A DNA stretch of 59,701 nt from Bacteroidota bacterium (GCA_009908855.1 JAAAOM010000004.1:1-59701); one strand, 5' to 3'. Positions 1 through 8,765 are shown, counted from the stretch's first letter. Notes: generated by a model not told the origin, from the sequence alone. Program-made: numbers and translations.

Positions 1-29
1 CCATACTCAATTCTTTCCTCTTGTCTCAT
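1..29 (-). CDS. Start of a second toxin-antitoxin gene (HEPN-like candidate), partial
   Basis: An ATG at 29 on the minus strand overlaps the stop codon of the upstream nucleotidyltransferase gene in an ATGA arrangement, and the reading frame (M-R-Q-E-E-R-I-E-Y) stays open to the window edge. Minimal nucleotidyltransferase genes are very often coupled like this to a HEPN-domain partner, whose N-termini are typically rich in charged residues. Only nine residues are visible, so the HEPN assignment rests on gene context, not on a seen domain. Confidence 0.45.
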
Positions 30-361
30 AGTTGAATACCGTCACTTGTTACATTATGATAAAATGGAGATATCCTTTGTTTAGTATTCCAATCCTCTTT
101 TGAGTATACAAAGATCGAAAAGGGTTCTCCTGTTTCAATTTCCAAGTCATAAAGATGATTTCTAAATTCCCTTTCCTTGTTTAAATCAACCGGATAATCA
201 GTAAGCACTAATATATCCCAGTCTGAATTAAATCTCTGATCTCCTCGAGCTCTTGAGCCATAAAGAATTATATCAGCATAGGGATCAATGTCTTTGATAT
301 TCTCCCGAATCAATGATTTAATATCTCTTGTTATAGTGTCCATAAATTCAAAAATAGGCAA
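26..361 (-). CDS. MNT-type nucleotidyltransferase (likely antitoxin of an MNT/HEPN pair)
   Basis: A 111-residue protein with the minimal polymerase-beta nucleotidyltransferase motif: G-S-R-A-R-G-D followed by D-W-D (residues about 35-51), the GSx10DxD signature that binds Mg2+-NTP. In MNT/HEPN modules the MNT protein neutralises the HEPN RNase toxin by adding AMP to it. The next gene starts in a 4-base ATGA overlap, which supports translational coupling. The start could be the first ATG (361) or the internal ATG six codons later (343); the second gives the more usual N-terminus. Stand-alone MNT proteins also exist, so the antitoxin role is inferred from the overlap. Confidence 0.75.
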   Translation of the reverse strand: MPIFEFMDTITRDIKSLIRENIKDIDPYADIILYGSRARGDQRFNSDWDILVLTDYPVDLNKEREFRNHLYDLEIETGEPFSIFVYSKEDWNTKQRISPFYHNVTSDGIQL

Positions 362-388
362 TTAACTCAATAAAGAAGTCCTCCGAAT

Positions 389-487
389 CTAATTTTTCAA
401 GTATAAATCACAGTTATATTCGTGATTATCTATTTCTACTCCTATTGATTTATAAATTTCCTGAGCATTCGTGTTCCAGTCAGTTAT
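389..487 (-). pseudogene. C-terminal remnant of a GNAT N-acetyltransferase
   Basis: The minus strand between an in-frame stop (488-490) and a TAG at 389-391 encodes about 32 residues, I-T-D-W-N-T-N-A-Q-E-I-Y-K-S-I-G and onward. This matches the usual GNAT ending, W-N-x2-A-x2-F/Y-Y-K-x-x-G, part of the acetyl-CoA binding fold. No upstream GNAT core is present, so this is a decayed 3' end rather than a gene. It lies 27 bases upstream of the MNT gene. Confidence 0.6.
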
Positions 488-784
488 TTAATTGTGACTA
501 TCAGTAAAATATTAAATTCACAACTTGTTAATTATCTGTGTTTTGCGATTTTATCGTTAGCAAACGAAGTTAATAAAGATCATTTCAAATCGACTAAAAT
601 TGTCTATTTGGATTTTTATGGGGTGTATGCTTTATAAAAGTTTGATTGTATGGTAGTGTCTTTTTGTATTTTCGCTAAACAAGGCTATACCAACAGCAAC
701 TAATCGCTTGCTGTAAAGTTTTCTACTGTTTGATTTTGTTATTTCACCCGTAAGCAATTAACGCTAATTTTTTTGTGGTTTTTA
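488..784. other. Gene-free stretch, no recognised feature
   Basis: AT-rich sequence between the acetyltransferase remnant and the receptor promoter. I see no open frame, tRNA, riboswitch core or strong hairpin. Confidence 0.5.
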
Positions 785-816
785 TTTGACTGTAAAGTTA
801 AGTTGTCTTAACTTTG
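785..816 (+). promoter_or_regulatory. Bacteroidota promoter of the TonB-dependent receptor gene
   Basis: TTTG at 785-788 and TAACTTTG at 809-816 are separated by 20 bases, an exact fit to the Bacteroidota -33/-7 consensus. The predicted start of transcription is about 40 bases before the receptor ATG. Confidence 0.75.
794..815. promoter_or_regulatory. Perfect 9-bp palindrome inside the promoter: candidate operator
   Basis: AAAGTTAAG (794-802), a TTGT spacer and CTTAACTTT (807-815) form a perfect inverted repeat that covers the spacer and the -7 element. A dimeric repressor bound here would block RNA polymerase. The size and AT-rich dyad would suit a metal-dependent DtxR/MntR-type or similar regulator, but the regulator is not identified. 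Confidence 0.55.
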
Positions 817-841
817 TAATTAAATTTTCAAAACATTATTA

Positions 842-853
842 TTAGCATGCTAA
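842..853. promoter_or_regulatory. 12-bp palindrome in the receptor leader
   Basis: TTAGCATGCTAA is a perfect palindrome 10 bases before the receptor start codon, within the expected leader. It could be a second operator or just a small mRNA structure around the ribosome-binding site. Confidence 0.35.
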
Positions 854-863
854 ACATTTGACT

Positions 864-3200
864 ATGAAAACCATACCACGCATTTCGATAGTACTGCTGT
901 TTTTATCCGTACATGTTAATGCTCAAAAAACAGATGCGAATATATTTGGTGATGTACAAAATCAAGGAGAACACCTCGCCTTTGTGAATGTATATGTAAA
1001 AGGAACCTCCATAGGGACAGTAACCGACAAAACCGGACATTACATGTTGATTAACCTTCCCGAAGGTGAGCATACCATAGTGGCCAATATGATGGGTTAT
1101 AAACCGGTTGAAAAAAAAGTGAACGTACAGAAGAATCATTCAGTCGAAGTGAATTTCATACTGGAAGAAGAAGTGATGTCACTAAATGAGGTAGTTGTAA
1201 CCGGTACAAAAACCTTTAAACGCCGTACCGAATCACCGGTAATGGTGAATGTGACGGATTCCGAAATGCTGGAATCAGTCCAGGCCAATACATTATCAGA
1301 AGGTCTTAATTTTCAACCCGGTCTGCGTGTGGAAACGGATTGCCAGACCTGTAACTACACGCAGCTGCGAATGAATGGTTTGGGCGGCTCATATTCCCAA
1401 ATTCTTATCAATGGTCGACCTGTATTCAGTCCTTTAACCGGTTTGTATGGATTAGAACAAATACCCTCCAACATGATCAGTCAAATTGAAGTGGTACGTG
1501 GTGGCGGATCATCATTATACGGATCAAGTGCCATTGGTGGTACCGTGAATGTAATCACCAAATTACCCGGAGAAAACAACTATTCATTTTCAATTAACCA
1601 TACATTGATCAATGGTATGGCCGGCGACAACATGATAAATGGTAACATATCCGTAGTATCAACCGATGGTCAGGCCGGACTAACCCTTTTTGCAACCCGT
1701 AGAGATCGCGAAATATATGATCATAACAAAGATAATTTTTCTGAAAAGCCACAATTGAAAAATAATTCATTCGGGGCAACCGCCTACCTCAAACCCTCAT
1801 CTAACCAAAAACTTGAATTAAACTTAAGCAGTTTATACGAGTACCGTTATGGCGGTGAAATAACCGGCAGCCCGGCCCATAAAGCCCTCCAATCAGAAGA
1901 ACGCGATCACAATGTATTAATGGGTGGTTTGGATTACCAATTGGATTTCAATAACCATCAAAGTGCATTCATCGTATATGCCGCCGGCCAGCACACTGAC
2001 AGGGAGCATTATACCGGCATCGTTCCCGACACATCGGATATTTATGAGTTCAATGAGCACTTCTTTAATCCACCCTATGGCACAACCCAAAACAGCACCT
2101 ACCAAACCGGCATACAGGTGAACCATGAATGGATAGATTTTCTGGGTGTGGGTGGTGTGAACCTTTTTACATTGGGTATCGAATATAAATATGATGATGT
2201 ATATGATGAAATAGAGGCCTATCAGTATGAACTGGATCAAACCACTGAAAATACCGGTATATTTTTACAAAGCGACTGGTCTGTTTTGCGGGAATTAACA
2301 TTGTTATCAGGCGTGCGGGTTGACAAGCACAATCTCATTGACAAAATGGTTTATAATCCCCGGTTTTCGTTGCTCTATAACATAACCACAAATTTACAGT
2401 TCAGGACATCCTGGTCAACCGGCTTTAGGGCCCCACAGGCTTTTGATTCCGATATGCATATTGCTTTTGCCGGTGGCGGTATTTCACGCATTCGACTTGC
2501 TAATCAGTTGCTTCCGGAGCATTCTGACAGTTACAGCGCATCCGTTAATTACGACATGCCAACGGAACATTACATTTACGGATTTACGCTCGAAGGCTTT
2601 TACACTCGTCTTCAGGATGCCTTTGTGCTGGAAGAAGTAGCTAACGATTCACTCGGTTTGATCTACGAAAAACGCAATGGCCCAAATTCAACAGTGCAGG
2701 GTATAACCGCTGAATTAAGAACCAACTACGATCGGAAAGTTCAACTGGAGGCTGGATATACGCTGCAATCAAGCCGATACGACGAACCGGTATTCAGCTC
2801 CGAATCACTTCCGGGACATAAAAACTACCTGCGAACACCCGAACAGTATGGTTATTTCACGCTTACACTCACGCCCGGCACAAAAATAAAAGCCAGCATC
2901 AGTGGGATATACACAGGCCCAATGGAATTATTGCATGTCGTTCCACCCACAAATTCAGATGATAGTTATGATGAATTTGCGCAAACAGAAGACTTTTTTG
3001 AATTGAATGCCAAAATATCCTATACATTCGACCTCCAAAAAGTAAGCTCTGCGCTTGAAATATTTGGCGGGGTACAAAATATATTAAATGCTTATCAATC
3101 TGACTTTGACTCAGGCAAAGACCGCGACAGCAACTATATTTATGGCCCGGCAAACCCGATTAGTGGTTTTGCAGGAATCAGGATTCGTTCACTGCCATAG
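864..3200 (+). CDS. TonB-dependent outer-membrane receptor, HmuR-like
   Basis: About 778 residues from the ATG at 864 (an upstream TTG at 858 is an unlikely start). Order: signal peptide ending near N-A-Q, a carboxypeptidase-regulatory-like beta domain (about 25-110), a TonB plug (about 115-235) with the V-V-V-T-G-T TonB box region and the Q-I-E-V-V-R-G-G-G-S-S-L-Y-G-S segment, then a 22-strand-type barrel to the C-terminus. The plug has a C-Q-T-C-N motif followed by L-R-M-N-G-L, which I associate with the HmuR family of haem/iron receptors in Bacteroidales. This makes haem, iron or another metal complex the best guess for the ligand, at moderate confidence. The promoter palindrome fits substrate- or metal-responsive control. 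No lipoprotein partner gene follows. Confidence 0.9.
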   Translation: MKTIPRISIVLLFLSVHVNAQKTDANIFGDVQNQGEHLAFVNVYVKGTSIGTVTDKTGHYMLINLPEGEHTIVANMMGYKPVEKKVNVQKNHSVEVNFILEEEVMSLNEVVVTGTKTFKRRTESPVMVNVTDSEMLESVQANTLSEGLNFQPGLRVETDCQTCNYTQLRMNGLGGSYSQILINGRPVFSPLTGLYGLEQIPSNMISQIEVVRGGGSSLYGSSAIGGTVNVITKLPGENNYSFSINHTLINGMAGDNMINGNISVVSTDGQAGLTLFATRRDREIYDHNKDNFSEKPQLKNNSFGATAYLKPSSNQKLELNLSSLYEYRYGGEITGSPAHKALQSEERDHNVLMGGLDYQLDFNNHQSAFIVYAAGQHTDREHYTGIVPDTSDIYEFNEHFFNPPYGTTQNSTYQTGIQVNHEWIDFLGVGGVNLFTLGIEYKYDDVYDEIEAYQYELDQTTENTGIFLQSDWSVLRELTLLSGVRVDKHNLIDKMVYNPRFSLLYNITTNLQFRTSWSTGFRAPQAFDSDMHIAFAGGGISRIRLANQLLPEHSDSYSASVNYDMPTEHYIYGFTLEGFYTRLQDAFVLEEVANDSLGLIYEKRNGPNSTVQGITAELRTNYDRKVQLEAGYTLQSSRYDEPVFSSESLPGHKNYLRTPEQYGYFTLTLTPGTKIKASISGIYTGPMELLHVVPPTNSDDSYDEFAQTEDFFELNAKISYTFDLQKVSSALEIFGGVQNILNAYQSDFDSGKDRDSNYIYGPANPISGFAGIRIRSLP

Positions 3201-3215
3201 TGATGGCATTGGATG

Positions 3216-3247
3216 CTTGGACAATATAAAGCGTTCTCGTACTTTTG
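3216..3247 (+). promoter_or_regulatory. Promoter for the zinc dehydrogenase gene
   Basis: CTTG (3216-3219) and TACTTTTG (3240-3247) are 20 bases apart. The -7 element is a full consensus match. This places the start of transcription downstream of the ORF's first ATG at 3213 and supports the internal start at 3282. Confidence 0.6.
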
Positions 3248-3281
3248 TATCAGCAGAACACAAACTAAATTCAGGCAGGCA

Positions 3282-4322
3282 ATGAAATCAATGAAGTTAA
3301 CGGGCATTCGACAAATGACGATGCAGGAAATTCCCAAACCAACTATAAAAAACCCAACCGATGTACTTGTTAAAATGAAGGTTGTAGGAATTTGCGGTAG
3401 TGATGTACACTATTATGTATCCGGTAAAATAGGCAGCCAGGTTGTTCAATATCCCTTTACAGTTGGCCATGAGGGAGCAGGTGTGGTTGAAGCAGTCGGA
3501 AACGCAGTTACACGTGTTAAAAAAGGTGACCCAATTGCCATTGAGCCTGCCATGCCATGCCATGAATGCGATCAATGTAAGTCGGGACGACTTAATACCT
3601 GTCGCCATTTAAAGTTCCTGGGATGCCCGGGCCAGGCTGAAGGTTGCTTATCAGAATATATTGTCATGCCTGAAACAAGCTGTTTCCCTGTTCCCAGGCA
3701 AATAAATTATGATCAGGCTGCCCTATCGGAACCATTAGCCATTGGGGTATATGCTGTTCGACAGTCAATAGACCTGAAAAAATCCAATGTCGGGATACTG
3801 GGCTTTGGCCCGATTGGCATGAGCGTAGCCATCGCTGCCAGGGCAAAAAATGCTGAAAAAATATATGTAACTGATAAAATAAATGAACGTCTGGCAAAAG
3901 CCAGGGAACTGAATGTAAGCTATACCGGAAATCCGATTGAAAAGGATATTGAAAAAGAAATGCTGAACGCAGCACCGGAAGGTATGGATGTGGTATTTGA
4001 ATGCAGCGGCAAACAGGAAGCAGTGTATAATGCATTTGAGGTATTAAAACCGGGTGGTAAACTCATGTTGATAGGTATCCCGGAATTTAGCCATTGGCAA
4101 CTACCGGTAGATGCAGGCCGGAGAAAAGAAATAACCATTGTCAATGTTCGTAGACAAAACGCTGCGCTGGAAGATACCCTGGATGGATTGGCCAACCAAT
4201 CATTAGATGTAAGCGGGATGCCTACCCACAGATTCAGTTTTAACCGCACCAAAGAAGGATTTGACCTTGTTACTGAATACAAAGACGGTGTGATGAAAGC
4301 CATGATTGATTTTATTGATTGA
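3282..4322 (+). CDS. Zinc-dependent medium-chain dehydrogenase, sorbitol/xylitol dehydrogenase-like
   Basis: 346 residues from ATG 3282, which is preceded by a purine-rich A-G-G-C-A-G-G-C site; the longer frame from 3213 lies partly upstream of the predicted promoter. The N-terminal half has the catalytic zinc motif G-I-C-G-S-D-V-H, G-H-E-G-A-G, and the structural-zinc cysteine cluster C-H-E-C-D-Q-C-x7-C. The Rossmann half has G-F-G-P-I-G, which binds NAD(H). The family oxidises polyols such as sorbitol or xylitol to ketoses, or threonine/butanediol; the spacing around C-G-S-D-V-H-Y-Y fits polyol dehydrogenases best. It stands alone, so the substrate is unknown. Confidence 0.82.
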   Translation: MKSMKLTGIRQMTMQEIPKPTIKNPTDVLVKMKVVGICGSDVHYYVSGKIGSQVVQYPFTVGHEGAGVVEAVGNAVTRVKKGDPIAIEPAMPCHECDQCKSGRLNTCRHLKFLGCPGQAEGCLSEYIVMPETSCFPVPRQINYDQAALSEPLAIGVYAVRQSIDLKKSNVGILGFGPIGMSVAIAARAKNAEKIYVTDKINERLAKARELNVSYTGNPIEKDIEKEMLNAAPEGMDVVFECSGKQEAVYNAFEVLKPGGKLMLIGIPEFSHWQLPVDAGRRKEITIVNVRRQNAALEDTLDGLANQSLDVSGMPTHRFSFNRTKEGFDLVTEYKDGVMKAMIDFID

Positions 4323-4414
4323 TAATCCTGTTTTAATATAGGTTTAATTTAAAATTCTGACTATCTTTAATACAGCGGGGTTAAATCTACCCTGATTATA
4401 AATATTGGAAAAAG

Positions 4415-4430
4415 ATGTTCGCAAGAACAT
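4415..4430. promoter_or_regulatory. Small inverted repeat upstream of the histidine kinase
   Basis: ATGTTC (4415-4420), GCAA, GAACAT (4425-4430) form a perfect 6-bp dyad 20 bases before the kinase start. It may be an operator half-site pair or a leader hairpin; there is no other support. Confidence 0.3.
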
Positions 4431-4450
4431 GAAATAAATTAAATATTAAG

Positions 4451-5983
4451 GTGTCAGGATGCTTTCGATTTATTAATTCAGTTGCTACCCTAAATTTCAG
4501 TTGGGTATTAGTGGTTTTCTATATGTTTATAGGAAATAACCTGACGATTAAAGCCCAACAGAAATCATTTTTAAAATACCCTGTCATTAACAGTGTGGTT
4601 TTACCTAATATTGCAACACATACCGGTTTAAACGGTGAAAACCCTGAGATTTCGAATGAGAGTGATACTGCAAGCGGTCAAACTAACAGACCAGCCATCG
4701 TAATTTCGGATTTGCAATTATTCAATAAAAGCGTAAAACCAGGCCAACAATATAACAACCGAATAGTACTGGAAAAACCAATTTCAGATACTGAAAAAAT
4801 ATCATTATACCATAAGCAAAATGTATTTACACTGGTTTTTAACAACTTAATTAGCGATAGCATTACCGAACCAACATTTAAATATATACTTGAAGGTTTT
4901 AATAATGACTGGCTTTATACCAATTCGCATAACCGTTCAGCCACCTATACCAACCTGAATCCCGGAAAATATACATTTAAAGTAACTTATGCCGATAATA
5001 ATGACTTGGACAAAAATTTGGCTGGTCTGGATATTGTAATTCTGCCTCCCTGGTGGCAAACATGGTGGTTCAAAATGGCTGTAATCGTTTTTTTTATTGG
5101 TTCTTTAATAGGTATATATATATACCGACTAAACAGACTGAGGCTTCAGAAAATTTACCTGGAGGAACAGGTTAAACAACGCACCTACGAAATTGCACGA
5201 AAAAACTCTGTTTTACACAATCAGACTATAAAATTACAGGAGACCAATACGTTGCTTGAAGAACGCCAGCAACATATTGAAGAACAATCGGAAGAATTAA
5301 AATCCCAAAAAGAAGAGCTGGAACAGGTCAATATGCATCTGAATAAATTGAATACAACAAAAGATAAATTCTTTTCCATTATTTCCCACGATCTTAAAAA
5401 CCCATTTAACATCGTACTGGGTTTTGGAGAATTGCTGTTTAAGAACTTCAATAAACTATCTGATGATAAGAAACTGAAGTACGCAGAGGCTATTTACACT
5501 TCCTCCAGAAATATTTATAACCTGCTTGAAAACCTTTTACAATGGTCGAGAGCACAAAACAATAAAATTGAAATAGACCCTGATACATTGCATCTCAATG
5601 AAATAATGAATGAAAATGTAAATTTGCTCAGTCAGATGCTGAAAAAGAAAAATATTAATGTCAATTTTAAATCAAATGACAAACACACCATTTTTGCCGA
5701 TAAAAACCTCATAAATACAATTGTCAGGAATCTTTTAACCAATGCAATTAAATTCAGCAATCATAATGATGAAATATGTATTGATTATGCAGTACAAAAC
5801 GATCATGTACAGGTGAGCATAACAGACAACGGTGTTGGTATGTCGCAAGAAATGGTAAACGGTTTATTCAAAGTGGACTCAAATACCACCCAGAGCGGAA
5901 CTGATGGTGAAACCGGAACCGGATTAGGCTTAATTTTATGTAAGGAATACATCGAAAAAAAGTGGTGGCGCAATATGGGTTAA
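4451..5983 (+). CDS. Sensor histidine kinase with Y_Y_Y domain, 3' end frameshifted
   Basis: 510 residues read from a GTG at 4451. Order: signal peptide (about 1-36, ending K-A-Q), a short linker, the P-A-I-V-I-S-D-L-Q-L-F-N-K segment that normally follows a sensor propeller, a Y_Y_Y beta-sandwich (about 138-199), one membrane helix (about 208-226), a coiled coil (228-300), HisKA with the phospho-acceptor His313 in S-H-D-L-K-N-P-F, and HATPase_c with D-N-G-V-G-M and G-T-G-L-G-L. It resembles a hybrid two-component system of polysaccharide sensing, but the 14-bladed-type propeller, the receiver and the AraC output domain are all absent. The frame breaks in an A7 run at 5955-5961; dropping one A restores the conserved G2-box tail. 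Function in polysaccharide sensing is inferred from the architecture. Confidence 0.85.
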   Translation: MSGCFRFINSVATLNFSWVLVVFYMFIGNNLTIKAQQKSFLKYPVINSVVLPNIATHTGLNGENPEISNESDTASGQTNRPAIVISDLQLFNKSVKPGQQYNNRIVLEKPISDTEKISLYHKQNVFTLVFNNLISDSITEPTFKYILEGFNNDWLYTNSHNRSATYTNLNPGKYTFKVTYADNNDLDKNLAGLDIVILPPWWQTWWFKMAVIVFFIGSLIGIYIYRLNRLRLQKIYLEEQVKQRTYEIARKNSVLHNQTIKLQETNTLLEERQQHIEEQSEELKSQKEELEQVNMHLNKLNTTKDKFFSIISHDLKNPFNIVLGFGELLFKNFNKLSDDKKLKYAEAIYTSSRNIYNLLENLLQWSRAQNNKIEIDPDTLHLNEIMNENVNLLSQMLKKKNINVNFKSNDKHTIFADKNLINTIVRNLLTNAIKFSNHNDEICIDYAVQNDHVQVSITDNGVGMSQEMVNGLFKVDSNTTQSGTDGETGTGLGLILCKEYIEKKWWRNMG

Positions 5984-6041
5984 TAGTGAACCCGGGAAAG
6001 GCAGTACTTTTTATTTTACCATACCTGTCGCATCCGTTTGA
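5964..6041 (+). pseudogene. Out-of-frame last 25 codons of the histidine kinase
   Basis: In the frame shifted by one base, codons from 5964 read G-G-A-I-W-V-N-S-E-P-G-K-G-S-T-F-Y-F-T-I-P and stop at 6039-6041. This is the standard end of a histidine kinase ATPase domain (G-G-x-I-x-V-x-S-x4-G-S-x-F-x-F-x-I-P). The intact gene would therefore be 4451-6041 with six rather than seven adenines at 5955-5961. Confidence 0.85.
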
Positions 6042-6216
6042 CCATAATTTGCCGGAAGAATACATTGTTGAAGGAATTGATGTTGACAGGAAAAGGATAA
6101 GATTTGCTTTATATAAATGATTGAAGGCTGGCACAAAGGAGATTGCTTTTACCGGAAGAGCCCTGAATTAAGCCGGACATGCTAACTTATCTTAATACCA
6201 AAATTCCCAAACCACA

Positions 6217-7533
6217 TCATATCTCAATTCTGAAATATGGAAAATCAATACCCAACAGAAACCGCATTAATACAAGATACTTTTTAACTAAAGTAGTTAC
6301 CAGGAAATTTTTACGAACATGCTCTACACCATAATAACTGAGTTTTTCGCGTTCTTCATCATTCAATAGCAAAAATTTAGTATAAGCCACGATTCTTTCA
6401 ACATCGTAAGGATCAACCAGGTAACCGGTTTTTCCACCAATAACCTGTAATGTAATCCCTCCAACATTGCTGCCAATTACCGGTGCACCCTGCCACATGG
6501 CTTCGGTAACCACCAATCCGAATCCTTCTTTGTTTGATACATGAATATAAACCTGAGCCATTTTCATCAATGCACCAATATTTTCATCGTTATTCGGGAT
6601 ATTCAGTAAGGCATAAATATCAGGGTCACCATCAATAAAATCCAGTATTTCAGCATACATTTCCTTACCTTCCGGATCATCGCTGGCAAGATTTCCGACC
6701 ATAATCAGTTGTGGCTTTAGCTTTCGTATATCGGCTGACTTTTTCAGTTCCTTAAATGCTTTGATGATGGTTTTTTGGTTTTTGTGAATATCATACCTTG
6801 AAACAGCCAATACGATTGGGCGTTCGGCATCAATTTTATGCTCTTTAAAAAGATCCTCCAGGGTATTCAGGGCTTCTTTATGTGTACGTTGTCTGTTTTT
6901 TTTACTCAGCGGATCAATGGCCGGGGCAACTTGATAAACCGGTTTTTTTATTCCTTTCTTGGCAAATTCCTTCATGGAAAAAATAACACCATCGTAATTG
7001 TTGATATATGGCAACAGAAAATTCCAGATCATTTCGTTGGCTTCCGATGTATCAATATGGCAACGCCAAATTAATTTCCCCTCATAATCGCCATGCACAA
7101 TGGAAGCGCACGGTTGCGGATCATGAACAATGGTCATGTCAGAAAATATCTTGTTATGCTCAAAATTTCTTTTGTTGGTTTCGATATAGGTCTCTAACAA
7201 ATCTTCCAATGTAAAATGCTGATCCAATCCCTGTATGATATTATGAAAACGTTTGGTAATGCTGTAGAAATTTTCATCGCCCTCAATACAATACCATTTG
7301 CAATCAATTCCCAACCCTTTGGCAATGGGTACAACACTTTTGAGCATCTCGGCTACACCTCCTCCTTCAAAAGTAGAGTTGACGTGTACCCATTTTCGTT
7401 CTTCCAACGAATGAGCCAGGTCTTTAATGCTCAGTACTTCATTTTTCCCAATTATCGATTCATAATTATTTATCGGATAAGCAGATAACTCATCAAACTG
7501 ATCCAGGTATTTCTGATCTTGATCATTGTACAT
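6217..7533 (-). CDS. GT4-family trehalose synthase (TreT-like)
   Basis: 438 residues. The N-terminal acceptor domain has E-G-G-G-V-A-E-M at 56-63 and V-H-D-P-Q-P, and the C-terminal nucleotide-sugar domain has the GT4 donor signature E-G-F-G-L-V-V-T-E-A-M-W near residue 340 and a conserved S-N-V-G-G. These are hallmarks of TreT-type trehalose glycosyltransferring synthases, which join NDP-glucose and glucose to make trehalose, a compatible solute. Other GT4 enzymes are possible, but the EGGGVAEM segment is distinctive. The gene is transcribed alone; no OtsA/OtsB, TreY/TreZ or trehalase lies nearby. The last ten residues (ending F-R-I-E-I) are not conserved family sequence that I recognise. 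Confidence 0.78.
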   Translation of the reverse strand: MYNDQDQKYLDQFDELSAYPINNYESIIGKNEVLSIKDLAHSLEERKWVHVNSTFEGGGVAEMLKSVVPIAKGLGIDCKWYCIEGDENFYSITKRFHNIIQGLDQHFTLEDLLETYIETNKRNFEHNKIFSDMTIVHDPQPCASIVHGDYEGKLIWRCHIDTSEANEMIWNFLLPYINNYDGVIFSMKEFAKKGIKKPVYQVAPAIDPLSKKNRQRTHKEALNTLEDLFKEHKIDAERPIVLAVSRYDIHKNQKTIIKAFKELKKSADIRKLKPQLIMVGNLASDDPEGKEMYAEILDFIDGDPDIYALLNIPNNDENIGALMKMAQVYIHVSNKEGFGLVVTEAMWQGAPVIGSNVGGITLQVIGGKTGYLVDPYDVERIVAYTKFLLLNDEEREKLSYYGVEHVRKNFLVTTLVKKYLVLMRFLLGIDFPYFRIEI

Positions 7534-7748
7534 ATCACAAATGAATTTATTCAGTTGTATAATTTAGTTTTTTTACAGGAATAAATCAACTGTCATGCAT
7601 AAAAATCAATTATATGATGTCGTTTCTGTTTGTATTTACCTACCTTGTTCAATCTTGACATCATGGAAGTAGAATTTTTCAAACATTTTTCATTTATAAT
7701 CGTAAGGAAACTACACAAGTGTAATGGCATTTGTCAATACAAATAGGT

Positions 7749-7780
7749 TTTGTAAATGTTTAATTTAATAACTACTTTAG
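7749..7780 (+). promoter_or_regulatory. Promoter of the YD-repeat protein gene
   Basis: TTTG (7749-7752), 20-base spacer, TACTTTAG (7773-7780; one mismatch to TAnnTTTG). It ends 25 bases before the start codon. Confidence 0.5.
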
Positions 7781-7805
7781 TATAGAATAGCAATCAGGCA
7801 CTAAA

Positions 7806-8765
7806 ATGAAAAAAACTTGTTTAACCATTGTTTTTATTCTAATAACTTACGGTTTGTCATTATCACAACAGGATATTGATGAAAAGCACCATAAACGAAT
7901 TGCACAATTGGGATTATCCAAACAAATAAATTGGAAACACAATTATGTAAACGACAAACCCGCTAAAAATGGCACTAAAACTTCGGAAACTTCTTTTGAT
8001 AATAAAGGTAATGTTATCCAAATTATTAGTTTTTTGGACAATGGTGAAATAAAGTCGAAAGAGATATATAATTACAACTTAAGAGGCGAGCGCATTGAAT
8101 ATACTAAGTACCAGGGTAACAGTATTAAATATCAGAAAAAAACAGAATACAATAACGACAAGATAGTAAGGGAAACAGGTTACAATGGTTCAGAAGAATT
8201 TACCAATGTTTATTCTTATAATACCGATGGCAAAGTATCCAAAATTGAATATCAATCGGGCTCAGGAACGACACTGGAGATACGCGAATTTACATACGAT
8301 GCCAATACGACCTATGTAAATGTAATGATGCCTAACGGTACTGTTAATCAGAGGATTGCCATTACCAAAGATGATCAGGGCAACATTTTGGAAGAAAAAA
8401 GCTATACGGCCAATAATGCTGTAATTGATAAAAAAACTTATAAATACAATCAGGAAGAACTACCCGTAGAAGAATCGAAATTTGGCGGTGAGAACACCCT
8501 GAGATATAAGTACATCTATAATTATAACAACAATGGTGATATTACCGAATTTATTGAGCAAAATCCGCATGACGGTAAATTCACCAAAAAGAAATACACG
8601 TATGATGCCAATGGTAATTTAACAGTGTTGGAATGGCGCCGTAAACCGGATAATGAATTTAATAGCATGACCTACACTTACGACTCAAAAGGCTTGCGCA
8701 CCTCTGTTGAAACCAATATGCCCTCTATTAAATTTAAATTACTTAACAAATTTACTTACGAATAG
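7806..8765 (+). CDS. Secreted YD/RHS-like repeat protein
   Basis: 319 residues with a signal peptide (about 1-20, ending L-S-Q-Q). The rest is built from about eight short beta-hairpin repeats around Y-N/D-x2-G-x-(I/L/V), such as Y-N-T-D-G-K-V-S-K-I and Y-D-A-N-G-N-L-T-V-L. These resemble single YD units of RHS proteins, but the chain is far too short for an RHS shell and has no toxin domain, so it is more likely a small beta-solenoid periplasmic or surface protein. It is transcribed divergently from the trehalose synthase gene, with a 272-bp gap between. I do not recognise a precise function. Confidence 0.75.
   Translation: MKKTCLTIVFILITYGLSLSQQDIDEKHHKRIAQLGLSKQINWKHNYVNDKPAKNGTKTSETSFDNKGNVIQIISFLDNGEIKSKEIYNYNLRGERIEYTKYQGNSIKYQKKTEYNNDKIVRETGYNGSEEFTNVYSYNTDGKVSKIEYQSGSGTTLEIREFTYDANTTYVNVMMPNGTVNQRIAITKDDQGNILEEKSYTANNAVIDKKTYKYNQEELPVEESKFGGENTLRYKYIYNYNNNGDITEFIEQNPHDGKFTKKKYTYDANGNLTVLEWRRKPDNEFNSMTYTYDSKGLRTSVETNMPSIKFKLLNKFTYE

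Noticed and set aside
362..863. Possible cobalamin or other riboswitch before the TonB-dependent receptor
   Set aside because: No B12-box-like or other conserved core is visible, and the predicted transcription start leaves only about 40 bases of leader.
3193..3208. TGCCAT-AGTG-ATGGCA hairpin at the receptor stop as a terminator
   Set aside because: Only six base pairs, no T-run, and the next promoter follows at once.
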